Assembly: GCF_026107455.2 (NCBI RefSeq)
Contig: NZ_JAPCHY010000004.1
Location: 248,001-312,000, forward strand
Reading direction: 5' to 3'
Length of the DNA: 64,000 bases
From: Xanthomonas chitinilytica
GTDB taxonomy: Bacteria; Pseudomonadota; Gammaproteobacteria; Xanthomonadales; Xanthomonadaceae
The notes beneath the pieces were generated by a model. The model ran no database searches. It saw nothing but the letters and a program-made list of their open reading frames with translations, and was not told the origin of the DNA. The translations under genes and the position numbers were made by a program. Shown here piece by piece: positions 33,716-43,061 of this stretch (its first letter is position 1; the number at the start of each line of letters is the position of its first letter).

Positions 33716-35356
33716 ATGCGCCGCACCCTTGCCCTGATTGCATCCGTTCCGCTGGCCGCGCTGCTGGCGGCCCCGGCCCACGCACTCGAAGACGCCGAGC
33801 TGGCCCGCCTGGTGGGCCAGCGCCTGCACGGCGACCGCACCGGCGCCTGCATGGCGGTGGCGGTGGTGGAGCGCGACCGCGTCGCGCGTAGCTTCCAGTG
33901 CGCCGACGACAAGGATCTCGCCCGCATCGGTCCGGATGCCGCGTTCGAGATCGGCTCGGTCAGCAAGACCATGACCGCGACGCTGCTGGCCGACCTGATC
34001 GGCCAGGGCAAGGGCTCGCTGGACGACACGCTGGCCTCGTGGCTGCCCGAAGGCACCGTGGTGCCGGACTACCAGGGCCAGCCGGTCCTGCTGCGGCACG
34101 TGGTGACGCACACCTCCGGCCTGCCGGCGTTGCCGTCGCGGCTGGGTGCCACGGACATGGCCGTCCCCTATGCGAACCTGGACGAGGCCGCGCTGCTGGC
34201 CTCGCTGGGCGATGCGGAACTGGCGGCCGCACCGGGCAGCCGTTTCGAATACTCCAACTTTGCCTCGATGCTGCTTTCGTACGCGGTCGCGCGCCGCGCC
34301 GGCACCGACCTGGAGAGCCTGCTGCGGCAGCGCCTGTTCACGCCGCTGGGCATGGAAGGAGCCTACGTCGACGACAAGCCGGAAGGCGTGCGCGCCGTGG
34401 CCGGGCATACGCCCAACACCCGCACGGCGCCAGCCTGGCGCTTTGCCGTCGACCTGGCCGGTGTCGGCGGCGTGCGCGCCACCCTGGACGACATGGTCCG
34501 CTACGTGCAGGGCAACCTGGGCTGGATCGACGCGCCGATCCGTCCTGCGCTGGAGGCGACGCACGCACAGCTGTCGGAGCAGCCGGCGATGGGCATGAAC
34601 TGGATGCGGGTGCCGGTGAACGGCCGCACCGTGCTGATGCACGAAGGCGGCACCGGCGGCTTCTCCTCGTTCGTGTCGGTGGATCCGCAACGCCAGCGCG
34701 GCGTGGTGATCCTGTCCGACACCAGCTGGAACTCGATCGGCAGTCTCGGCAGCCTGGGGCTGCACCTGGTCGACGAGGCGTTCCCGCTGGGCAAGCCGCG
34801 CAAGGCCGTCGCGCCCGAGCCGGCGCTGCTGGAGGCGCTGGCCGGCGAGTACCGGTTGCAGGGAGCGATGAAGATGACGCTGCGCCTGCGCGACGGCCGG
34901 TTGCATGTCCAGGCCGAAGGGCAGGACGAGCGGGCGATGGGCTACGACGACGCCGGCGACTTCTACCCGCTGGAGGTGGACGCGATTCTGCATCCGCAGC
35001 GCAGGGCCGACGGCGGCTACGGTTTCACCTGGTCGCAGATGGGCGGCGTGGTGGCGGCCACCCGCATCGATACGGAACGGACGCCGCCCCCGGCGCTGTC
35101 GCCGGAAGCGTTGCGGGCGTATGCCGGCAGCTACCCGCTGATGCCGTCGTTCGCGCTGCAGGTGCGCGAGCGCGGCGGGCGGCTGCATGCGCAGGCCACC
35201 GGGCAGGGAGAGTTCGCACTGGATGCCGCCGCGGCCGATGCCTTCGAAGCGCCGGCCTATGGCATCGAGATCCGCTTCCTGCGCGGCGAAGACGGCGAGG
35301 TCGCCTCGCTGGAACTGCACCAGGGAGGGCAGGTGCTGCGCGGGCCGAAGCAATGA
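33716..35356 (+). CDS. Serine hydrolase, beta-lactamase class C/PBP4-like family
   Basis: A 546-residue exported enzyme. The signal peptide ends APAHA. Catalytic motifs: SVSK (Ser-x-x-Lys) at about residue 82 in FEIGSVSKTMTATLLADLI, YSN (Tyr-x-Asn) in SRFEYSNFASMLL, and HEGGTGGFSSF in place of the KTG box. A C-terminal region of about 190 residues follows the hydrolase domain. These proteins act as D-amino-acid peptidases, esterases or carboxypeptidases; true beta-lactamase activity is unlikely but untested. AAGGAG precedes the ATG. The sensor kinase gene begins 34 bp downstream and may be in the same transcript. Confidence 0.9.
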   Translation: MRRTLALIASVPLAALLAAPAHALEDAELARLVGQRLHGDRTGACMAVAVVERDRVARSFQCADDKDLARIGPDAAFEIGSVSKTMTATLLADLIGQGKGSLDDTLASWLPEGTVVPDYQGQPVLLRHVVTHTSGLPALPSRLGATDMAVPYANLDEAALLASLGDAELAAAPGSRFEYSNFASMLLSYAVARRAGTDLESLLRQRLFTPLGMEGAYVDDKPEGVRAVAGHTPNTRTAPAWRFAVDLAGVGGVRATLDDMVRYVQGNLGWIDAPIRPALEATHAQLSEQPAMGMNWMRVPVNGRTVLMHEGGTGGFSSFVSVDPQRQRGVVILSDTSWNSIGSLGSLGLHLVDEAFPLGKPRKAVAPEPALLEALAGEYRLQGAMKMTLRLRDGRLHVQAEGQDERAMGYDDAGDFYPLEVDAILHPQRRADGGYGFTWSQMGGVVAATRIDTERTPPPALSPEALRAYAGSYPLMPSFALQVRERGGRLHAQATGQGEFALDAAAADAFEAPAYGIEIRFLRGEDGEVASLELHQGGQVLRGPKQ

Positions 35357-35390
35357 GCGCTGCGTCCGCGTTGTATGGTGGGGAACATCC

Positions 35391-36614
35391 ATGACCATGA
35401 AGACCGACTATCCCCTGCGCCAGGTATTGCCCCCCGAGGTACTGCTCGGCGGCGGCATGATCTGGAGCCGCTACCGGCAATACCCGGTGTTCAGCCTGCG
35501 CTGGCTGGGCGGGCGCAGCCTGGTGTTCTGCAGCGTGATCGCGGTATGCGCGGCCTTCATCGGCGCGGCCACCGGCCTGACGGTGCAGGATCCGATGGTG
35601 GCGCTGAAGGCCGGGCTGACCCAGTTCGCGGCCTTCAGCCTGATGGCCACGCTGGGGCCGGCGCTGGCTACCGCGGTGCGCTACCGGCGCTGGTCCGAAC
35701 CGTACGAACGCAAGGCGGTCGTGGTGGCGGTGCTGATCGGCATGCTGCTGAGTTTCCTGGTCGACCGGTTCGCCTCGGCCTATGTCGCCAGCCTGATCAC
35801 CCCCGGCCTGGCCAAACTGGGCATGGCGACGACGCAGCCGGCCATGGGGCCGGTGGTCACGGGCCTCATCCTCGCGATCAACGTGGTCGGCCTGGTGATC
35901 ATCTACGGCCTGTTCGGCGGTGGACTGGCGCTGCGCGCGTACTTCAGCGAGCGCGCGCGCTGGCAGGCGCACCGGCACCGGCGGGAGCTGGACGGCGCCA
36001 GGCAGCAGGCGCGCGACGCCGACCTGCGCCTGGGGGTGCTGCAGGCGCAGGTGGAACCGCATTTCCTGTTCAACACCCTGGCCTCGGTGCGCGCGCTGGT
36101 ACGGCATGACCCGGCGCAGGCCGAAGCCACGCTGGACGCGCTGGCCGATTTCCTGCGCGCCACCATCCCCCGGCTGCGCGACGGCGAGGCCGCGCTGCAT
36201 TCCACCCTGGGCCAGCAACTGGACATCTGCGCCACCTACCTGGCGTTGATGCAGGTGCGCATGGGCGGCCGGCTGCGGTACGACGTGCAGGCCGATGCCG
36301 GCCAGCGCGCGCATCCGTTCCCGCCGGCACTGTTGATCACGCTGGTGGAGAACGCGATCAAGCACGGCATCGAGCCCCGGCCCGGTGCCGGCCGCGTCGA
36401 CATCGTGGCGACGGTGCAGGACGGGCGGCTGCGGGTCCGGGTGGCCGACGACGGTGCCGGACTCAAGCCGGGACTGGGCAGCGGCATGGGCCTGGCCAAC
36501 GTGCGCGAGCAACTGGCGCAGCGCTTCGGCGACCGCGCCGGCCTGCGCCTGCAACCGCGCGAGGGGCACGGCGTCGTCGCCGAGATCGAGGTGCCGTGGG
36601 AGGGCGCAGCATGA
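35391..36614 (+). CDS. LytS/YehU-type sensor histidine kinase
   Basis: A 407-residue membrane kinase. The first 170 residues hold about four to five helices (VFCSVIAVCAAFIGAATGL, VVVAVLIGMLLSFLVDRF, GLILAINVVGLVIIYGLFGG). The His_kinase domain starts ARDADLRLGVLQAQVEPHFLFNTLASV with the phospho-His in PHFLFNT, and the ATPase part contains TLVENAIKHGIEP (N-box) and ADDGAGLKPGLGSGMGLANV (G-box). GGGGAA precedes the ATG. Its stop overlaps the regulator's start (ATGA), as in AlgZ/AlgR-like pairs. Confidence 0.92.
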   Translation: MTMKTDYPLRQVLPPEVLLGGGMIWSRYRQYPVFSLRWLGGRSLVFCSVIAVCAAFIGAATGLTVQDPMVALKAGLTQFAAFSLMATLGPALATAVRYRRWSEPYERKAVVVAVLIGMLLSFLVDRFASAYVASLITPGLAKLGMATTQPAMGPVVTGLILAINVVGLVIIYGLFGGGLALRAYFSERARWQAHRHRRELDGARQQARDADLRLGVLQAQVEPHFLFNTLASVRALVRHDPAQAEATLDALADFLRATIPRLRDGEAALHSTLGQQLDICATYLALMQVRMGGRLRYDVQADAGQRAHPFPPALLITLVENAIKHGIEPRPGAGRVDIVATVQDGRLRVRVADDGAGLKPGLGSGMGLANVREQLAQRFGDRAGLRLQPREGHGVVAEIEVPWEGAA

Positions 36615-37387
36615 AGCAGGGCGCCGCAGTGCGGACCACCGGGCTGATCGCCGAGGACGAGGCGCCGCAGCGGCGCGCGCTGCATGAACAGTTGCGGCGG
36701 GTCTGGCCGGAACTGGAGCTGGTGGCGGTATGCGAGGACGGCGTGTCGGCGCTGGAAGCGGTCGAGCGGCACCGGCCCGGCGTCGCCTTCCTCGATATCC
36801 GCATGCCCGGCGTCAACGGCCTGGACGTGGCCCGCGCGGTGGTCGCGCAGGGAGGTCTGGTGGTGTTCACCACCGCCTACGACGACTATGCGGTGCGCGC
36901 GTTCGAGGCCGGCGCCGCCGACTACCTGCTCAAGCCGGTGCAGCCGGCGCGGCTGGAGCAGGCGGTGGCGCGCCTGCGCGAACGCCTGGCCGAGGCGCGC
37001 GCGCCCGGCCTGCAGGCGTTGATCGACGACCTGGAATCGCGCCTGCGGCCGCAGGGCGAGCGCCTGATCCGCTGGATCAGCGCCAGCATCGGCGACAGCG
37101 TCAGCATGATCGGCATCGACGAGGTGCTGTATTTCCAGGCCCAGGACAAGTACGTGCGGGTGGTCACGGCGAGCGCCGAGGCCTTGATCCGGACCCCGCT
37201 CAAGGAGCTGCTGGCGGGGCTGGACCCGGACGAGTTCTGGCAGGTGCACCGCGGGGTGGTGGTGCGGGTGTCGGCGATCGAGCGCATGCGCAAGGACGAA
37301 CTGGGGCGGCTGGCGATCCGCCTGAAGCAGCGCCAGGAGGCGCTGCCGGTCAGCGCCGCCTTCGCGCACCGCTTCCGCGGCATGTAG
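36611..37387 (+). CDS. LytTR family response regulator
   Basis: A 258-residue partner of the preceding kinase. Receiver domain: acidic EDE near residue 16, phospho-acceptor Asp in VAFLDIRMPGVNGLDVARAV, Thr/Tyr switch FTTAYDDYAV and Lys in DYLLKPVQ. DNA-binding LytTR domain: IDEVLYFQAQDKYVRVVTAS and FWQVHRGVVVRVSAIERMRK. ATG at 36611 overlaps the kinase stop by four bases. Target genes are not evident; the adjacent serine hydrolase may be one. Confidence 0.93.
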   Translation: MKQGAAVRTTGLIAEDEAPQRRALHEQLRRVWPELELVAVCEDGVSALEAVERHRPGVAFLDIRMPGVNGLDVARAVVAQGGLVVFTTAYDDYAVRAFEAGAADYLLKPVQPARLEQAVARLRERLAEARAPGLQALIDDLESRLRPQGERLIRWISASIGDSVSMIGIDEVLYFQAQDKYVRVVTASAEALIRTPLKELLAGLDPDEFWQVHRGVVVRVSAIERMRKDELGRLAIRLKQRQEALPVSAAFAHRFRGM

Positions 37388-37408
37388 GCCGCTGCCGCCG
37401 GTCCGCGC

Positions 37409-38653
37409 TCAGGGCGTGTCGCGCAGTGCCGGCAGCAGCGTCTGCGGATTGCCGTCGTTGGGCGCGGCTTCGATGCCGAGCAGCCGCGTCAGCAGCGGGT
37501 AGACGTCGACGTTGTCGAACACCGGCAGCGTCATGCCCTGGCGGAACGACGGCCCGCGCGCCACGAACACCGCCTGCATCGATGGCAGTGCCGGATCGAA
37601 ACCGTGCGAGCCGCGGTCGCCGGGCCGGCGTTTTTCGATCATCGCGCGGGTCAGCGCATCCCAGCCTTCGTGCATCTGGCACACGATCGGCGGCACCCGC
37701 GGGTTGCTGCCGTAGTGCCAGCGCGGCGGCAGCTGCTCGCGCTTCCAGCAGTCGTAATGCGGGTGGGCACCGAGCAGATGGCGCTCGGCGTCCCGTTCGC
37801 GGCCGGGCGCGGCGGCGAAGCCGACCGACTGCCCGACCGATACCGCGGTGGCGATGTCCGCCGGCACCATGTCCTCGGTGGCGACGACGTGGCCGTCCTT
37901 GACCGTGGCCATGCCGTGGTCGGAGACGACGATCAGGTCGGTGCGTTCCAGCAGGCCCTGCCGGCGCATGCCGTCCAGCAGCCGCCCGACCACGGCGTCG
38001 GCGCGCTGCAGCGCCGCGGCGTATTCCGGCGACTCCGGGCCGTGGTTGTGCCCGGCCTTGTCGACGTGCTCCATGTACAGCGTCACCAGCCGCGGTCGCT
38101 GCGGGCCGTCGTCGCCGAGCCAGCCCAGCACCTGGTCGGCACGGGCGTCCAGCGGCACGCTTTCGTCGTACACCTGCCAGCGGCTGGGGCGGATGCCCTG
38201 GATGGCGGCCTCGCTGCCCGGCCACGACCAGGTGGCGGTGCGCACGCCGGCCTTCTCGGCGCCCACCCAGACCGGTTCGCCGCCCCACCAGTCCGGGTTG
38301 GTGACCGCGCTGCGGTCGTCGAGGCGGAAGCTGCCCAGGTCGTCCTCGTACATGCTGTTGTGGACGATGCCGTGGTGGTCGGGGCGCAGGCCGGTGACCA
38401 GCGTGTAGTGGTTGGGGAAGGTCAGCGACGGATACGACGGCGTCATGCCTTCGGCGCGCACGCCCTCGCGGGCCAGGCGCGACAGGTTGGGGCTGATGCC
38501 GCGGTCGAGCATGTCGGCGCGCAGGCCGTCGATCGATACCAGCAATACGGCCGGCGGCGTCGCGTCGCGGGCGGTGGGAGAGGACGGCGTCGAGGCGCAG
38601 GAGGCGAGCAGCGTGGCGGCGGCGAGCGCCAGCGGAAGGCGGATCGAAATCAT
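37409..38653 (-). CDS. Nucleotide pyrophosphatase/phosphodiesterase (NPP family) lipoprotein
   Basis: Alkaline-phosphatase-superfamily enzyme cleaving phosphodiester or pyrophosphate bonds, probably periplasmic. The 414-residue product has a lipoprotein signal ending LLASC, metal ligand Asp in LLVSIDGLRADM, the Thr nucleophile in YPSLTFPNHYTLVTG, and metal-binding EHVDKAGHNHG, IVVSDHGMA and RGSHGFDP motifs. It closely follows the order of the structurally studied Xanthomonas NPP. ATG at 38653 puts the signal at the N-terminus. Confidence 0.94.
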   Translation of the reverse strand: MISIRLPLALAAATLLASCASTPSSPTARDATPPAVLLVSIDGLRADMLDRGISPNLSRLAREGVRAEGMTPSYPSLTFPNHYTLVTGLRPDHHGIVHNSMYEDDLGSFRLDDRSAVTNPDWWGGEPVWVGAEKAGVRTATWSWPGSEAAIQGIRPSRWQVYDESVPLDARADQVLGWLGDDGPQRPRLVTLYMEHVDKAGHNHGPESPEYAAALQRADAVVGRLLDGMRRQGLLERTDLIVVSDHGMATVKDGHVVATEDMVPADIATAVSVGQSVGFAAAPGRERDAERHLLGAHPHYDCWKREQLPPRWHYGSNPRVPPIVCQMHEGWDALTRAMIEKRRPGDRGSHGFDPALPSMQAVFVARGPSFRQGMTLPVFDNVDVYPLLTRLLGIEAAPNDGNPQTLLPALRDTP

Positions 38654-38712
38654 TGCGCCATGATAGACCGCCGGCATGACATGGCGGATACAACCATGGC
38701 CGGACCGGCGCG

Positions 38713-39228
38713 TCAGCCGAACAGGTCGGCCGAGGCGCCGGCGGCGACCGGCGCGTGCTCCAGCTTCAGCAGGAAAGCCTTGGTTTCCAGGCCGCCACCG
38801 AAGCCGGTCAGCGCGCCGCTGCTGCCGATGACGCGGTGGCAGGGCAGCACGATCGGCAGCGGGTTGCGGCCGTTGGCGGCGCCCACGGCGCGGCTGGCGG
38901 TGGGGCGGCCGATGTGCCGGGCCAGCTCGACGTAGCTCCAGGTGCGGCCGAACGGGATCTCCGCCAGCGCCTGCCACACCTGCAGCTGGAACGGCGTGCC
39001 GACGGGCGCCAGCGGCAGTTCGAACGTATCGCGTTCGCCGTGCAGGTACTGCAGCAGCTGCTCGCGCGCCTCGCGCAGCACGGGCACGCGCGGGTCGTGG
39101 CGCCAGCCGTCGCGGCCCTTGGCGTCGTGGCGGTTGCGCGGGAACAGGATGTGGCGGATGCCCTGGTCGTCGCCGGCGACGGTGAGCGGGCCGATCGGGC
39201 TGTCGAAGAGGTCGTAGTGCAGGGTCAT
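38713..39228 (-). CDS. ogt: Methylated-DNA--protein-cysteine methyltransferase
   Basis: Suicide repair protein that accepts the methyl group from O6-methylguanine. The 171-residue product has the active site PIVLPCHRVIGSSGALTGFGGG (acceptor Cys near residue 134) and the helix-turn-helix part IPFGRTWSYVELARHIGRPTASRAVGAANGRNP. N-terminal HYDLFDSPIGPLTVAGDDQG is typical of Ogt. Its ATG overlaps the TGA of the alkA-ada gene (ATGA at 39225-39228), so both arms of alkylation repair are translated together. Confidence 0.95.
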   Translation of the reverse strand: MTLHYDLFDSPIGPLTVAGDDQGIRHILFPRNRHDAKGRDGWRHDPRVPVLREAREQLLQYLHGERDTFELPLAPVGTPFQLQVWQALAEIPFGRTWSYVELARHIGRPTASRAVGAANGRNPLPIVLPCHRVIGSSGALTGFGGGLETKAFLLKLEHAPVAAGASADLFG

Positions 39229-40694
39229 GGGGTGTCTCCCGAGGAAGGGGCCGCAGCCAGGTGCCACAGATGCAGGACCGCATAAGCGCGCCACGGGCGC
39301 CACGCCTGCGAGCGGGCTTCGGTCTGGCGTTCGCCCAGGCGTCCGCCGTCGCCGAGGACCTGCTGCAGCACCAGATCGCCGGCGGGGAAGGCGTCGGGCA
39401 GGGAAAGCGCGCGCAAGGCCATGTACTGCGCGGTCCACGGGCCGATGCCGGGCAACGCCACGCAGCGCCGCACGAAGCCGTCCAGGCTCTGGCCGGCGCC
39501 GAAATCGAGCCGGCCGTCGGCGCAGGCGGAGGCCACCGCGCGCACCGTGGCGGCACGGCTGCGCGGCAGGCCGATGCTCTCCAGCGGCGCCTCGGCCAGG
39601 GCGGCGGGCGACGGGAACTGGCGGTCCAGTCCTTCGGGCATGTTCGCCAGCGGTTCGCCGAAACGTTCCACCACGCGCCGGGCCAGGGTGGCCGCCGCGG
39701 CGACGCTGACCTGCTGGCCCAGCACCGCGCGCACCGCGATCTCGAAGCCGTCCCAGCCGCCGGGCACGCGCAGGCCCGGGCGCTGCGCGATCGCGCGCGC
39801 CAGCAGCGGGTCGCGGGCCAGGGTCGCGTGCACCGTCTGCAGGTCGGCATCCAGGTCGAACAGGCGGCGCACGCGGCGGACGATGCCGGGAATGGCGCGC
39901 GGATCGACGTCGCCCAGTTGCAGCAGCAGTTCCGGCCGCTTCGCGTCGGCGCTCACCCGGATCAGGCTCGGGCGCTGCGCCGGGCCGATCACGCGCTGGT
40001 AGCTGTCCGCGTCGATCCGCTCGATGCCGGGGATCGCGCGGCGGCGCAGGAAACCGAGCATCGCCGCGAAGTCCAGCGGCGGGCGGTAGCCCAGGCGCAG
40101 CGTCAGCTCGCCGCCGGGCACCGTGTCGCGCTGGCGGCGGATCGCGGTGGGGGCCATGCCGCAGCCCTGCAGGAACGCCGCGTTGAAGCGGCGCAGGCTG
40201 TTGAAGCCGGCGGCCATCGCTACGTCGGTGACCGGCAGCGCGGTCTCGGTCAGCAACTGCTTGGCCAGCAGCAGGCGGCGGGTGCCGTGGATCTGCGCCG
40301 GGGTGGCGCCGAGCCGGGCCACGAACAACCGCTGCAGCTGGCGCGAACTCAACCCCAGCCGGGTCGCCAATGCGGTCACCGGTTGTTCCTGCAGCAGGCC
40401 TTCGGCGATCAGCCCGAGCGCCCGGCGCATGGTCTCGTCCTGCAGATGCTGCTGCGCTTCCGGCGCCAGTTCCGGGCGGCAGCGCAGGCAGGGGCGGAAG
40501 CCGGCCGCGGCCGCGGCGGCGGCGGTCGGGTAGTAGTCGACGTTGTGGCGCCGCGGCGGCGGCGCCGGGCACACCGGGCGGCAATAGATGCCGGTGCTGC
40601 GCACGGCGGTGAAGAACACCCCGTCGAAGCGCGCATCGCGCGCCAGGCGGGCCTGTTCGCAGAGTTCGTGGGTGGGCATCGAGGCGATGTGCAT
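39225..40694 (-). CDS. AlkA-type 3-methyladenine glycosylase fused to Ada N-terminal regulator domains
   Basis: A 489-residue fusion. Residues 1-80: Ada zinc domain with the four cysteines IYCRPVC and RPCLRC, which accepts methyl from phosphotriesters and turns the protein into an activator. Residues 85-190: AraC-type helix-turn-helix (ALATRLGLSSRQLQRLFVARL, VTDVAMAAGFNSLRRFNAAF). Residues 200-480: AlkA N-domain and the HhH-GPD glycosylase with VLGQQVSVAAA, LPGIGPWTAQYMALRAL and the catalytic Asp in AFPAGDLVLQ. With ogt behind it, this is a self-sensing adaptive-response operon. Confidence 0.95.
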   Translation of the reverse strand: MHIASMPTHELCEQARLARDARFDGVFFTAVRSTGIYCRPVCPAPPPRRHNVDYYPTAAAAAAAGFRPCLRCRPELAPEAQQHLQDETMRRALGLIAEGLLQEQPVTALATRLGLSSRQLQRLFVARLGATPAQIHGTRRLLLAKQLLTETALPVTDVAMAAGFNSLRRFNAAFLQGCGMAPTAIRRQRDTVPGGELTLRLGYRPPLDFAAMLGFLRRRAIPGIERIDADSYQRVIGPAQRPSLIRVSADAKRPELLLQLGDVDPRAIPGIVRRVRRLFDLDADLQTVHATLARDPLLARAIAQRPGLRVPGGWDGFEIAVRAVLGQQVSVAAAATLARRVVERFGEPLANMPEGLDRQFPSPAALAEAPLESIGLPRSRAATVRAVASACADGRLDFGAGQSLDGFVRRCVALPGIGPWTAQYMALRALSLPDAFPAGDLVLQQVLGDGGRLGERQTEARSQAWRPWRAYAVLHLWHLAAAPSSGDTP

Positions 40695-40859
40695 GGGCGC
40701 AGTCTAGTCGCGCCCAAGCGGATTGACTGGCCGTTTTCGGACACCAATGCGCCGGCGCCGCGCGCCGGTTTAGGACACGTTGCGGTGAACGCCGGATTCG
40801 GCACTAGACTGGCATCCGACCGGCGCCGCGCGCCCCTTTCCGGATGCCAATCGTTGTCT

Positions 40860-41954
40860 ATGTTGCCCAAGTCGTGGTGGTCGCCGTTGCTGTGCCTGGG
40901 ATTGCTGGCCTGTTCGCAGCCGGAGAAAGCGGGGCACGTCGCCACCGCCTCGCAGGCGCCGGAAGCGACGCCGCAGAACGCCGATGGCGACCACATGGTC
41001 TCGATCAACGCCGCCGACATCCCGGCACCGCCGCCGGCCAAGCGCACCAAGGAGTGGCCGGCCGCCGAGCTGGAAGCGGGCAAGGCCTGGATCAGTTGCG
41101 ATACCGACTACCTCGGCGAGACCGGCGACGGCGAACCGCTGCAGGGACTGGACCAGCCGACCATGGAAGCGGCGCTGGCGCCGTGCCAGGAGCGCGGGCT
41201 GCTGCGGGTGCGCTACGTCGGCAAGGTCAACCCGTCCTTCGCCGAACTGATGTGGCGGCTGGCGGCGGTGGCCGATGCGCAGAAGATCCGCCGGCGCATC
41301 CTCGACCTGGATTCCAGCGGCGGCCAGGTCGAGGCGGCGATCCTCGCCGGCGACAGCATCGGCGAATCGAACTGGACCATCTGGGTGCGCGAAGGCTCGA
41401 TCTGCCACAGCGCCTGCGTGTTCGTGCTGGCCGCCGGCGACAACCGGCTGATCTCCGGCAAGGTCGGCATCCACCGGATGATGCGCATCAGTTCCAAGGC
41501 CACCTCGCGCGCCGAGCTCAACCGCGAACTGCACGAGGTCTACGACAACGTCAAGGACTACCTGCAGCGCAACGGCGTGGCCGTGGGCGTGGCCGACCTG
41601 ATGATGACCGTGCCCAACCGCAGCCTGCGCCTGCTCACCGGCGCCGAGCTCAAGCAGTTCGGGCTGGACGGCACCAACGCCGTGCAGGACGACCTGGAAC
41701 GGATCAAGCAGATGCGCAAGTGCGGCGACGATTTCGTGCGCCGCAAGGATGCCTTCCTGGTCGCCTTCGACCAGGAGTGCAAGCTGGCCGGGGCCGAGCT
41801 GGAGACGGTGAACGCCTGTGGCCACGCATTGAAGGAGCGTTTCGGCTTTCCCGACGAAACCTGCCCCGAGGAAAGCCCGCTGTCGGAGATCGATACCGCG
41901 CTGCTGGCGCCCGCGCCGGCACCGCCGGCGGTGGTGGCGGCACGCGGCGGTTGA
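40860..41954 (+). CDS. ClpP-like-fold lipoprotein of unknown function (COG3904-like)
   Basis: A 364-residue protein with a lipoprotein signal (LLCLGLLACSQ; lipidation Cys near 18). The central part resembles the ClpP/crotonase fold: ILDLDSSGGQVEAAILAGDSI (oxyanion SSGG), then SICHSACVFVLAAGDNRLIS with the candidate nucleophile Ser in the CxSAC motif, then KVGIHRMM. This pattern is shared with predicted periplasmic proteins of the COG3904 type. Later cysteines (MRKCGDDF, DQECKLAG, NACGHALKE, DETCPEES) could form disulfides. Proteolysis has not been shown for the family. ATG at 40860. Confidence 0.8.
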   Translation: MLPKSWWSPLLCLGLLACSQPEKAGHVATASQAPEATPQNADGDHMVSINAADIPAPPPAKRTKEWPAAELEAGKAWISCDTDYLGETGDGEPLQGLDQPTMEAALAPCQERGLLRVRYVGKVNPSFAELMWRLAAVADAQKIRRRILDLDSSGGQVEAAILAGDSIGESNWTIWVREGSICHSACVFVLAAGDNRLISGKVGIHRMMRISSKATSRAELNRELHEVYDNVKDYLQRNGVAVGVADLMMTVPNRSLRLLTGAELKQFGLDGTNAVQDDLERIKQMRKCGDDFVRRKDAFLVAFDQECKLAGAELETVNACGHALKERFGFPDETCPEESPLSEIDTALLAPAPAPPAVVAARGG

Positions 41955-42026
41955 GGCCGTGACGCCACCGATGCAGGCGCTGCCGTAGACTCCAGGGCTT
42001 GTCCCCAAAACGCTACGGAGAGTGCC

Positions 42027-42545
42027 ATGCGGTCAAGCCCCCTGTTGCTGCTGTTGTCCCTGTCCCTGCCGGCCGGCGCGCTGATGGCGCAAGTCCCGGC
42101 CCCGGCGCCGGCCACTCCGCAGGCGGAGGCGGCCAGGGCACCGGCGCTTACGCCGGCCCAGCAGGCGCAGCAGGCCAAGCAGGACGCCGACATGAGCCAG
42201 GCTGCGCTGAAGGTCGCCGAGATGGTGGACGGCAATCGCACCGCGGAAGTGTGGGACGGCGCCTCCGCGGTGGCGCGCAAGGCGGTGGCGCGCGATGCCT
42301 TCGCCAGCCATGTCGCCGCCGACCGCGGCCGCCTCGGCGCGCTGGTCTCGCGCGGGCAGGCCTCGGTCACCCGGGTGCAGTACCCGGCCGGCGCGCCGGT
42401 ACCCGAAGGGCTGTACATCAACGTCAGTTTCCCGACCCGCTTCGCCAACGATCCGCAGCCGGTGCGCGAGCTGGTCTCGTTCCGCCTGGACGAGGACCGG
42501 GTATGGCGGGTGTCCGGCTACAGCGTGCGCGCGGCGACTCATTGA
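42027..42545 (+). CDS. DUF4019 domain-containing exported protein
   Basis: A 172-residue protein with a signal peptide (LLLLLSLSLPAGALMA) and a Pro/Ala/Gln-rich linker to residue 55. The DUF4019 domain follows: NRTAEVWDGASAVARKAVAR, RGRLGALVSRGQASVTRVQY, PEGLYINVSFPTRFANDPQP and VRELVSFRLDEDRVWRVSGYSV. Function unknown; the fold looks like a small NTF2/periplasmic binding-type domain. GGAGAG precedes the ATG. Possibly cotranscribed with the MAPEG gene 54 bp downstream. Confidence 0.88.
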   Translation: MRSSPLLLLLSLSLPAGALMAQVPAPAPATPQAEAARAPALTPAQQAQQAKQDADMSQAALKVAEMVDGNRTAEVWDGASAVARKAVARDAFASHVAADRGRLGALVSRGQASVTRVQYPAGAPVPEGLYINVSFPTRFANDPQPVRELVSFRLDEDRVWRVSGYSVRAATH

Positions 42546-42599
42546 ATTCCCGGCGGGCCGCCGCGCGGCCTGCCTTTCCCGCACCAGGAGGAGCCGTCG

Positions 42600-42992
42600 A
42601 TGGACATCGAGATCTGGATGCTGGGCTGGGCGATGCTGCTGGGCATCGCGCAATTGCTGGTTGCCGCGAGCGCCGGCAGCAGCCAGCGCGGCCTGAAGTG
42701 GAACGCCTCGGCGCGCGACGGCGAGCCGAAACCGCTGACCGGCGTGGCCGCGCGCCTGCAGCGGGCATGGCTCAACTACCTGGAGACGTTTCCGTTCTTC
42801 GCCGCCGCGGTGCTGGCGGTGGTGGCCACGCAGCGCCAGGGCGGACAGAGCGAACTGGCGGTGCAGCTGTATTTCTGGGCGCGGCTGGTCTACGTGCCGC
42901 TGTACGCGGCCGGCATTCCCTACCTGCGTAGCCTGGTCTGGGGCGTGTCGGTGGCGGGCATCGCGCTGCTGCTGTGGACGCTGCTGGCGTGA
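42600..42992 (+). CDS. MAPEG family membrane protein
   Basis: A 130-residue inner-membrane protein with four helices: WMLGWAMLLGIAQLLVAASA, ETFPFFAAAVLAVVATQ, QLYFWARLVYVPLYAAGIPYLR and VSVAGIALLLWTLL. The RLQRAWLNYLETFPFF motif is typical of the MAPEG (eicosanoid and glutathione metabolism) family, whose bacterial members are poorly defined and sometimes glutathione-linked. GGAGGAG lies upstream of the ATG. Confidence 0.92.
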   Translation: MDIEIWMLGWAMLLGIAQLLVAASAGSSQRGLKWNASARDGEPKPLTGVAARLQRAWLNYLETFPFFAAAVLAVVATQRQGGQSELAVQLYFWARLVYVPLYAAGIPYLRSLVWGVSVAGIALLLWTLLA

Positions 42993-43061
42993 TCCAGATC
43001 AAGGTGGCGGTGCGGGTGCGCGGATAGGCTGTATCGCGTTTTCAACGATCGGGAGCGGGAC

